DNA of 8,594 nt from Archangiaceae bacterium. Lineage in GTDB: Bacteria > Myxococcota > Myxococcia > Myxococcales > Myxococcaceae. Within the stretch, counting starts at the first letter, position 1; every line of letters begins with the position of its first letter. Below, piece after piece: positions 1-5,969 of the stretch. The position numbers and the translations under genes are program-made. The notes under the pieces were generated by a model. It searched no databases. It was not told where the DNA came from and was given only the letters and a program-made list of their open reading frames with translations. Location: assembly GCA_023248915.1 (NCBI GenBank), contig JAHFDQ010000248.1, positions 1 to 8,594 on the forward strand, given 5' to 3'.

Positions 1-541
1 AGAGGTAGGCGGCCGTCCCGCGCACCTGCCCGGCGAAGCCCTCGCTCGACGCCAGGAACGCCTCGCTCACCGTCTGGCCGGCGCCGACCGACTCGAAGGC
101 GGTGATGCGCTTGTCCACGCCGCGCGCCGCCTTCTCCATCTCGAGCGCCGCGCGAATCTTCCACTCGGCCGGCAGCGACGCCACCGCCTCGTCGAACAGG
201 TCGCCGCCGTCCTGCCTCGCCTTCGCGGGCGCCAGCTCGGTCCGCCGGGGCAAGTCGTTGTGCGGGCTGGGCGCGGCCGACTTCGCCAGGGCCACGGCCC
301 GGTCGACCATCGCGTCGAGGCTGGCGGCGCCGAAGTCCGAGGTATAGGCGAAGCCGAGGCGGCGCTTCGACACCACCCTCAACCCCACGCCCTTCGAGGT
401 CGCCTGCGACAGGTCTTCAATCTCTCCGTCGCGCACGCGGCACGACTCGTCGCGGCCCACCTCGACGTAGGCCTCAGCCTGGTCGGCCCCGCGCCGCCGC
501 GCCCGCTGCACCAGACGCTTCGCCAGCGCCAGGTGCGTCAT
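1..541 (-). CDS. pmbA: TldE/PmbA-type metalloprotease subunit, N-terminal part (C-terminus beyond the window)
   Basis: Reading leftwards from the ATG at 541, 180 codons stay open to the window edge. The protein starts MTHLALAKRLVQRARRRG. The segment AEAYVEVG (about residues 22-29), then RDGEIEDL, GVGLRVVS and LGFAYTSD (about residues 37-69), is the N-terminal pattern of the TldD/PmbA family, and it parallels the same region of the neighbouring TldD. Known for the family: TldE (PmbA) pairs with TldD in a heterodimeric cytoplasmic zinc protease that degrades unfolded peptides and, in E. coli, removes the microcin B17 leader and acts on CcdA. The TldE subunit lacks the catalytic HExxxH. Here the catalytic region would lie outside the window, so assignment as TldE rather than a second TldD rests on order and pairing. 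The start overlaps the tldD stop as ATGA, so translation is probably coupled. Full-length relatives are about 450 residues. Confidence 0.85.
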   Translation of the reverse strand, partial: MTHLALAKRLVQRARRRGADQAEAYVEVGRDESCRVRDGEIEDLSQATSKGVGLRVVSKRRLGFAYTSDFGAASLDAMVDRAVALAKSAAPSPHNDLPRRTELAPAKARQDGGDLFDEAVASLPAEWKIRAALEMEKAARGVDKRITAFESVGAGQTVSEAFLASSEGFAGQVRGTAAYL

Positions 542-1977
542 CGCGCCACCCTCGTGCCGCCCACCGTCATGTTGTCGATGCGCAGGGTCGGCAGCCCGAC
601 TCCCACCGGAACGCTCTGGCCGTCCTTGCCGCAGGTGCCCATGCCGGGGTCGGGCGCCGGATCATTGCCGACCTTGGTCACGTTCTTCAGCGCCTCGGGG
701 CCGACGCCGATCAGGGTGGCGCCCTTCACCGGCCGGCCCAGCTTGCCGTTCTCGATCTCGTAGGCTTCGCTGACCTCGAAGACGAAGTTCCCGTTGGTGA
801 TGTCGACCTGGCCGCCGCCGAAGTTGGCGCAGTACAGCCCGCGCTTGACCGACCGCAAGATGTCGCCCGGGTCGTCGTCGCCCGGCGCCAGGTAGGTGTT
901 CGTCATCCGGGGCATGGGGATGTGCCGAAACGACTCGCGCCGGCCGCTGCCGGTCGGGGCCAGCCCCATCAGCTTGGCGCTGAGAGAGTCGACCATGTAG
1001 CCGCGCAGCACCCCGTTCTCGATCAACACCTTCCACTGCGCAGGCTGCCCCTCGTCGTCGACGTTCAACGAGCCCCGCGCGTTGGCGACCGTGCCGTCGT
1101 CGATGACCGTCACCTTGTCGGAAGCCACCTTCTCGCCCAGCTTCCCGGCGAACAGCGACGTCTTCTTGCGGATGAAGTCGGCCTCGAGCCCGTGGCCCAC
1201 CGCCTCGTGCAGGAGAATTCCGCTCCAGCCGGGCGCGAGCACCACCGTCTGCTGCCCGGCGGCCGCGTCGACGGCGCCCAGGGTGGCGATCGCCTGGCGG
1301 GCTGCTTCCCGGGCGACCTGCTCGGGGGTGAAGGTGTCGAAGTAGGTGAAGCCGACCCGGCCGCCACCCCCATAGAAGCCGGACCGCCGCTCGCCCTTCT
1401 TGCCTTCGGCCACGGCGTGAACGGCGAGGCGGCAGAGGTCCTGGGTGTCTTCGGCGTATCGGCCCGCGGTCGTCGAGACCTCGATGCGCTTGGTCTGGTC
1501 GGCGTAGGTGGCGATCACCTGCTTCACCCGCGAGTCCCAGGCGTGGGCGGCGCGGTCGGCGCGGACCACCAGGTCCACCTTCTTGGCCACGTCGACCGAC
1601 GCCAGCGGCGCCGGCAGGCGGTAGTGGGTCGGGGCGGGCACCCGGCTGAGCGAGAACGTCCGGTCCGAACCTCCACCCTGGGCGATGAGGGCGGCCGCGC
1701 GCGCGGTGCGCAACAGCGCCGCTTCGTCGAGGTCGTCCGAGTGCGCGTAGCCCACCTTCGCCCCGCTCACCACGCGAACGCCGACGCCGAACGTAATCCC
1801 CGTCTGGGCGCTGCGCACGGCCCGCTCTTCGAGCGTCACGGCGGTCGACTCGGTGCGTTCGACGTACACCTCGGCGAAGTCGCCGCCGCGGCCGCTGGCC
1901 GCCGAAAGCAGGCGCTCTGCGAGGCCGCGGGGCAGCAACGGGCCCATGGGGGAAGAAACCTGGGAAGCCTTGGCCAT
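538..1977 (-). CDS. tldD: TldD metalloprotease, catalytic subunit
   Basis: The 479-residue protein matches the usual TldD length (E. coli TldD is about 481). The metal-binding motif HEAVGH is at residues 257-262, followed by GLEADF as in characterised TldDs. The conserved C-terminal block has GTCGKDGQ with Cys449, the expected third metal ligand, then SVPVGVG and DNMTVGGT. The N-terminal domain has DFAEVYVE and GVGVRVVS. The protein should be an active zinc protease subunit working with the TldE-type protein encoded immediately downstream (ATGA overlap). The frame stays open upstream to 2310, but that extension runs antisense through the next gene and would give 590 residues. The ATG at 1977 (MAKASQVSS) gives the family length. 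A second candidate ATG is at 1947 (MGPLLP). No Shine-Dalgarno sequence precedes either. Microcin-like or RiPP substrates are not visible nearby, so a housekeeping role is the default. Confidence 0.95.
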   Translation of the reverse strand: MAKASQVSSPMGPLLPRGLAERLLSAASGRGGDFAEVYVERTESTAVTLEERAVRSAQTGITFGVGVRVVSGAKVGYAHSDDLDEAALLRTARAAALIAQGGGSDRTFSLSRVPAPTHYRLPAPLASVDVAKKVDLVVRADRAAHAWDSRVKQVIATYADQTKRIEVSTTAGRYAEDTQDLCRLAVHAVAEGKKGERRSGFYGGGGRVGFTYFDTFTPEQVAREAARQAIATLGAVDAAAGQQTVVLAPGWSGILLHEAVGHGLEADFIRKKTSLFAGKLGEKVASDKVTVIDDGTVANARGSLNVDDEGQPAQWKVLIENGVLRGYMVDSLSAKLMGLAPTGSGRRESFRHIPMPRMTNTYLAPGDDDPGDILRSVKRGLYCANFGGGQVDITNGNFVFEVSEAYEIENGKLGRPVKGATLIGVGPEALKNVTKVGNDPAPDPGMGTCGKDGQSVPVGVGLPTLRIDNMTVGGTRVAR

Positions 1978-1983
1978 GAATCG

Positions 1984-2012
1984 ACAGTAGCGGCGGCTCC
2001 CCGCGACGGCAA
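1984..2012 (-). promoter_or_regulatory. Possible tldD promoter giving a leaderless mRNA
   Basis: On the minus strand TTGCCG (2012-2007) is separated by exactly 17 nt from TACTGT (1989-1984), a sigma70-like pair with 4/6 and 3/6 consensus matches. Six bases separate the hexamer from the tldD ATG, so transcription would begin at or next to the A of the start codon. No Shine-Dalgarno sequence is present, which fits a leaderless transcript. In GC-rich DNA weak hexamers occur by chance. Confidence 0.35.
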
Positions 2013-2020
2013 CGGCGCGG

Positions 2021-2026
2021 TAGAGT
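2021..2026 (+). promoter_or_regulatory. -10-like hexamer before the FHA gene
   Basis: TAGAGT (4/6 match to TATAAT) ends 12 nt before the ATG at 2039. No convincing -35 lies 16-18 nt upstream and no Shine-Dalgarno sequence lies between hexamer and ATG. If used, it would give a leader of about 6 nt. The same element-to-ATG distance occurs before the gene at 4613. The first bases of the hexamer (TAG, 2021-2023) are also an in-frame stop that limits how far upstream the gene can start. Confidence 0.3.
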
Positions 2027-2038
2027 TCCGTCCTGTCC

Positions 2039-4582
2039 ATGCCATCGCGCAAGCCCACCCACTCGACCCCCGAGCCAGGCCGAGGCCCCGAGGCCGAGCC
2101 CGAGGCGAGCGACGAGCGGCGTGGGCCGGGCTCGTCACGCCGCGGCGGCGCCGCGGCCGAGCTCAGCCCCGAAGAGCTCGAGGCCCTGTACGCCGAAACG
2201 CAGGCCGGGCGTCTGCCCGGAGCAGCGGGCGAGCGCACCGAGGTGAAGGCCTCGCCATTCGTCGAGAAGAAGGGATCGGCCAACGACACCGAACCGCCCT
2301 CGTCGCACACCCGCCTCGAACCGGCGCCCAGCCGGGACGAACGCTATTCGACCGGCACCGAGTACCCGGCGCGCACCAGGTCCAAGGCGGGGGCTCGCCA
2401 GGACAAGGCCGGCGCGGGCCAAGAGGGGAAAGAAGGCAAACCCGACCAGGCACCTCCCGGGCGGCCCGGCGAGGAACCGACCGACTACGCCACCGGTTCG
2501 GCCTACGGGAATTCCACGCTCGCGGCCCCGGAAGACGCGGACGAGCCCGAGGGCGAAGAGGAGGACGACGCTTCCACCCCGGACACCGCCGATCTTGAAC
2601 CCGAGGGCGACGACGACCCGTACGGAGAGAAGGACTACCCGTCGGAAGACCAGGAGTACGTCCCCGGGCCCAAGCCCAAGCCCCGGGCCGCGCCGGTCGA
2701 CCGCCGCACCGAGACGCGCATCGCGCCGCTCGACGACTTCGACTCGCCGTCGGCGGACGACGAGAACGCGACCCGAACCGGCCCGCCCATCAAGCTGAAG
2801 ATCGTCGCGGGACCCGACGCGGGTCAGACCAAGCGCGTCAACGGCGTGCGCATGGTGATCGGCCGCGGTTCGGGGTGCGAGCTGAAGCTCTCGGACCAGT
2901 CGATCTCGCGGCGGCACATCGAGTTGGTGCAGGGCAAGGACGGCGTGCTGCTGCGCGATCTCGACAGCGGCAACGGCACCAAGGTGAACGGCGTCAAGGT
3001 GCACGAGAAGCTGCTCGAGCACGACGACGAGATTGCGATCGGCAAGACGAGGTTCCGGTTCGTCGACGAGGTGGCCGCGTTCCGGAAGCTGCGCGACGAC
3101 GCCGAGAAGAAGGAAGAGTCCCAGTCCCAGGCCCCGCCCGGCGACGTCCCCACCGGCAAGCTGCCCACGACACCGCCCGTCGAAGGGCCGAGCGTCGTCG
3201 TCGACCCCTCGGCGATGGTGGCCTCGAAGGACGAGGTGGACGCGGACGAAGCCGCCCTGCGCGCCGAGACGCAAGCCGGCATGCCGGTGGTGAAGGCGCC
3301 GCCCCGCCCGGGGCCGCACGCGCGCGCCCAAAGCCCCTGGCAGCGGCTCGACCCGAAGCGCCGCACCCAGGTGAAGCTCGGGGCGACGGCGGCCGGGGCC
3401 CTGGTGGTGATCGCGATCGTGCTCGCGGTGAGGAAGCCGGGGCCGCCGCCGGAAGACCCGCGCATGGCCCCCGCGCTGGTGCGCATGCAGGCGGCCCGGG
3501 CCGCGATTCGCGCCGAACGCTACGACGAGGCGGTGGCGGCCATCGCCGAGGCCGAAAAGACTTTCCCCGGAATCGACACCGAGCGCCTCGGGGAAAGGGC
3601 CGCGCAAGAGCTGGCGGCCCAGAAGGCCGCCGACGCGGTGCGAGCGCTCATCGAGCAGGACCGCTTCGAGGACGCGCGGGCCCAGCTCGCCACCCTGCCC
3701 ACGTCCACCCTGAAGCGCGACGACGAGAAGAAGAAGCTCGAGGCGGCACTGACCGAGAGGGAGATTACCTACAAGCTCCGCAAGGCGGGCGAGCTGCTCG
3801 AGGCGAAGGACCTGGACGCCGCGAGGCAGGTGCTCGACACCCTTCCCCCCGAGCGCCAGCGCGAGCTGCAGGCCCAGGTCGAACAGGTCGAGGCCGAGGT
3901 GAAGGCCGAAAAGCGGGTCGAGGCGCTGCGCGGGGCGGCGCGGGCGGCAGCCGCCAAAAAGGCCCGCGAAGCGGCGCGCGAGGCCGAGCTGCAGCGGGCG
4001 TTCGCCGCGGTCGCCCGGAAGTTCCACGGGGGCGAGTACCTGAGGGCGGCGGCCGAGTGCGACCGCGTCGTCGACGAGAACCCAGGCGACCCGGACGTTC
4101 GAGAACGCTCGAAGCGCCTGCGCACGCTGATTCCCAACTTCGGGCGGAACTTCGAAGAGGGCCATAAGAAGTACAAGTCAGGCCAGTTGGCCAGCTCGGT
4201 GAAGCCGCTGCGGCGGGCCCGCGACCTGTACCAGCAGATCGGCTTCGAAGGGGCGCTCGGCCAGCAGATTGACGAAGAGCTCGCCGGGGCGGCGCTGGCC
4301 GCGGGGCGCGACGCCATGGCCCACGGCGACCTAGCTTCGGCGGCGCTCAACTTCCGCGATGCCGCCAACCTCGACCCTTCCGACTCGAGGGCGCGCGCCG
4401 GGCTGGACCAGGTCGGCGCCAGGGCCGAAGACCTCTTCACCGAGGCGTACATGGTGCGCGACCGCGACCCGCGCGAGGCCATCGCCAAGTTCAAGCTGGT
4501 GCTCGAGGTGACGCAGCCAACCTCGACCACCCACCAGCGGGCCAAGAGCCAGCTTGCCGCGCTTCAGCCCGATAAGCAGTGA
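2039..4582 (+). CDS. FHA domain membrane protein with acidic disordered N-terminus and TPR-like C-terminal domain
   Basis: 847 residues; ATG at 2039 is the earliest ATG because an in-frame TAG lies at 2021. Domains in order: residues 1-250 are low-complexity, rich in Pro, Glu, Asp and Lys, probably disordered. Residues 251-342 form an FHA domain with the phosphothreonine-pocket signature: G275-R276, S290-R-R-H293, N312-G-T and N317-G. Residues 343-440 are a Pro-rich linker ending in basic residues (KRRTQVK). Residues 447-464 (LGATAAGALVVIAIVLAV) form one membrane segment. Residues 470-847 are helical, with TPR-like pairs such as YDEAVAAIAEAE, DLDAARQVLD and REAIAKFKLV, and Ala/Glu/Arg-rich coiled-coil stretches. 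The positive-inside rule favours a cytoplasmic FHA domain and a periplasmic TPR tail, but this is inferred. FHA domains bind phosphothreonine, so a Ser/Thr kinase partner is likely; none is in the window. The motif AETQAG occurs twice (residues 52-57 and 409-414). Probably co-transcribed with the gene at 4613. I recognise no named homologue. Confidence 0.9.
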   Translation: MPSRKPTHSTPEPGRGPEAEPEASDERRGPGSSRRGGAAAELSPEELEALYAETQAGRLPGAAGERTEVKASPFVEKKGSANDTEPPSSHTRLEPAPSRDERYSTGTEYPARTRSKAGARQDKAGAGQEGKEGKPDQAPPGRPGEEPTDYATGSAYGNSTLAAPEDADEPEGEEEDDASTPDTADLEPEGDDDPYGEKDYPSEDQEYVPGPKPKPRAAPVDRRTETRIAPLDDFDSPSADDENATRTGPPIKLKIVAGPDAGQTKRVNGVRMVIGRGSGCELKLSDQSISRRHIELVQGKDGVLLRDLDSGNGTKVNGVKVHEKLLEHDDEIAIGKTRFRFVDEVAAFRKLRDDAEKKEESQSQAPPGDVPTGKLPTTPPVEGPSVVVDPSAMVASKDEVDADEAALRAETQAGMPVVKAPPRPGPHARAQSPWQRLDPKRRTQVKLGATAAGALVVIAIVLAVRKPGPPPEDPRMAPALVRMQAARAAIRAERYDEAVAAIAEAEKTFPGIDTERLGERAAQELAAQKAADAVRALIEQDRFEDARAQLATLPTSTLKRDDEKKKLEAALTEREITYKLRKAGELLEAKDLDAARQVLDTLPPERQRELQAQVEQVEAEVKAEKRVEALRGAARAAAAKKAREAAREAELQRAFAAVARKFHGGEYLRAAAECDRVVDENPGDPDVRERSKRLRTLIPNFGRNFEEGHKKYKSGQLASSVKPLRRARDLYQQIGFEGALGQQIDEELAGAALAAGRDAMAHGDLASAALNFRDAANLDPSDSRARAGLDQVGARAEDLFTEAYMVRDRDPREAIAKFKLVLEVTQPTSTTHQRAKSQLAALQPDKQ

Positions 4583-4592
4583 CCGCCACAGT

Positions 4593-4600
4593 GGTATAAG
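4593..4600 (+). promoter_or_regulatory. -10-like GGTATAAG element before the cNMP-fold gene
   Basis: TATAAG (4595-4600) ends 12 nt before the ATG at 4613, inside the 30-nt gap after the FHA gene. No good -35 hexamer lies at 16-18 nt. It could let the second gene be transcribed alone with a very short leader. It resembles the GGTAGAGT at 2019-2026, at the same distance from its ATG. The weak purine run CGGGG between element and ATG is not a convincing Shine-Dalgarno sequence. Confidence 0.25.
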
Positions 4601-4612
4601 CGGGGCCCAGCC

Positions 4613-5938
4613 ATGGAACAGTCGTCGCTGAGAGAGTTGGGGGCCGACCTGCTCGAAGGTGGGCAGACCGAGCGCGCGCTGGGCGTGTTCGCCGAGGCGG
4701 TGCGGCGGCAGCCGGCCGACCACCGTTCGCGCATGGCCGCGGGGCGCTGCTTCCAGTCGCTGGGCGAGAAGGAACGGGCAGTCACGGTGCTGCACGCCTG
4801 CGCCGAGGGGCTGCTCCGGCGCGACTACCTGCTGTCGGCGATCGCGGCCTGCAAGCTGGCCCTCGTCATCAACCCCGCCGAGCGGCGCATTCGCGAGGCG
4901 CTGCTCCGGGTGCACGCGCGCGCCGCGCGGGCGACGCAAGGAAGGGCGGCGGTGCCCCCGCCGCTGCCGCCCGAGTCGCTCTACGACGGCAAGGCGCAGG
5001 GCGACCTGATGACGCTCTCGGGCGAAGAGCTCTTGCACCAGGCGCTCGACGTGCTGGCCGCGCCCGACCCCGGAGGCGCGGCCGACGCTGGCGCGCGCCC
5101 CCCGCTGCCCCTGTTTGCCGACCTGACCCGCGACGCCTTTGTCGAGCTGGTCAGCCTGATGGGCTACCGCAGCGTCCAGGCCGACCAACCCCTGTCGCGC
5201 GAGGGCGAAGGGGGCGACGCGCTCTACGTCATCGTGGCGGGCAAGGCCGAGGTGTCGCGGCGGGCCGAGGGGAAGGCCGAGAAGACGCTGGGCTTCTTGG
5301 GCGGCGGGTCGATCTTCGGCGAGATGTCGCTGTTGACCGGGGCTCCGGCGACGGCGACGGTGACGGCGCAGGTCGACACCGAGTTGTTCGAGATTCGGCG
5401 CGAGCACCTGAATCAGCTCGCGACCGCGCACCCGAACGTGCACCAGGCGCTGGCCGAGTTCGCGCAGCTTCGCATGGCGCGAAACCTGATGACCGGGTCG
5501 CCGCTCTTCTTGCTCCTGCCCGAGCACGAACGGTTCGAGCTCTTGCGGCGCTTCTCGTTCCGCGCGCTGAAGGCGGGGGAACCGGCGCTGACGGAAGGGC
5601 AGCTCTCGCCGGGGCTGTTCCTGGTGCTCGCGGGCGAGCTGATGGTGCGCAAGGTAGACCCCGCGGGGGGCGAAGTCTCGCTGGGCGTCTTGCGAGAGGG
5701 CGACATCGCCGGCGAGATCTCGCTGTTGACGGGCCTCAAGGCGACGGCCACCGTGATGGCGACGCGCAAGTCCGCCACCGCCTTCCTGCCGCGCGAGTCG
5801 TTCTCCGAGCTCCTGACGGCCTTCCCCAACACCAAGGGCTACCTCGAGCGGCTCTCCGAAGAGCGGCTGAGGCAGATCGGCGAGGCGCTGCGCCCGGCCG
5901 AGATCATCGACGCCGACGAGTTGGTCGAGCCGGGCTGA
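4613..5938 (+). CDS. TPR plus tandem cyclic-nucleotide-binding-fold protein
   Basis: 441 residues, no signal peptide or membrane segment, so probably cytoplasmic. Residues 1-105 form about three TPR-like helical pairs (QTERALGVFAEAVRRQP, EKERAVTVLHAC, LLSAIAACKLALVINP). A Pro-rich linker (about 112-122, VPPPLPPES) follows. Two cNMP-binding-fold domains lie at about 165-283 and 297-405. Each has the beta-roll pattern (ALYVIVAGKAEV; GLFLVLAGELMV) and the phosphate-binding-cassette start: F235-G-E-M-S and A366-G-E-I-S. In classical domains (FGELALLYGTPRAATV type) an Arg contacts the cyclic phosphate; here it is Ala in both (A246 and A377). Binding of cAMP or cGMP is therefore doubtful; the domains may bind another ligand or serve as interaction folds. 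There is no DNA-binding HTH, so it is not a CRP-type regulator. It sits 30 nt after the FHA gene and in the same reading frame, with no Shine-Dalgarno sequence, so an operon is likely. Confidence 0.88.
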   Translation: MEQSSLRELGADLLEGGQTERALGVFAEAVRRQPADHRSRMAAGRCFQSLGEKERAVTVLHACAEGLLRRDYLLSAIAACKLALVINPAERRIREALLRVHARAARATQGRAAVPPPLPPESLYDGKAQGDLMTLSGEELLHQALDVLAAPDPGGAADAGARPPLPLFADLTRDAFVELVSLMGYRSVQADQPLSREGEGGDALYVIVAGKAEVSRRAEGKAEKTLGFLGGGSIFGEMSLLTGAPATATVTAQVDTELFEIRREHLNQLATAHPNVHQALAEFAQLRMARNLMTGSPLFLLLPEHERFELLRRFSFRALKAGEPALTEGQLSPGLFLVLAGELMVRKVDPAGGEVSLGVLREGDIAGEISLLTGLKATATVMATRKSATAFLPRESFSELLTAFPNTKGYLERLSEERLRQIGEALRPAEIIDADELVEPG

Positions 5939-5947
5939 GGGCGCGCC

Positions 5948-5966
5948 TCCTGCCCGCCGGGTGGGG
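5948..5966 (+). terminator. Weak hairpin between convergent genes
   Basis: In the 31-nt gap between the converging stop codons, TCCTGCCC (5948-5955) can pair with GGGTGGGG (5959-5966) around a GCC loop in plus-strand RNA: five G-C pairs and three G-U wobbles. No T-tract follows, so it is not a classical intrinsic terminator. The wobbles become C-A mismatches in minus-strand RNA, so any effect would favour the plus-strand transcript. Confidence 0.25.
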
Positions 5967-5969
5967 CCG

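Noticed and set aside
1..1977. TldD/TldE pair as part of a RiPP (microcin-like) maturation locus
   Set aside because: No precursor-like small gene, cyclodehydratase or exporter is visible nearby, and TldD/TldE are widespread housekeeping proteins.
1978..2310. N-terminal extension of tldD to an ATG at 2310
   Set aside because: It runs antisense through the start of the FHA gene, has no family similarity, and would make TldD about 110 residues too long.
922..2598. 558-codon plus-strand open frame across tldD and the FHA gene start
   Set aside because: Its translation is Arg/Gly/Ala/His-rich with no recognisable domain and lies opposite the well-supported tldD; it is a GC-bias shadow.
2135..4165. 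676-codon minus-strand open frame opposite the FHA gene
   Set aside because: Low-complexity Arg/Gly/Leu/Val composition with no motif; the plus strand encodes a clear FHA domain and membrane segment over the same bases.
2875..4167. 430-codon plus-strand frame inside the FHA gene
   Set aside because: Arg/Gly/Ala-rich out-of-frame translation that begins within the FHA domain coding sequence; no independent support.
4331..5527. 398-codon minus-strand frame opposite the cNMP-fold gene
   Set aside because: Shadow frame with His/Arg/Gln-rich composition and no domain; the plus-strand product has two recognisable folds.
4613..5938. cNMP-fold protein as a CRP/FNR-type transcription factor
   Set aside because: There is no helix-turn-helix after either cNMP fold; the protein ends shortly after the second domain.
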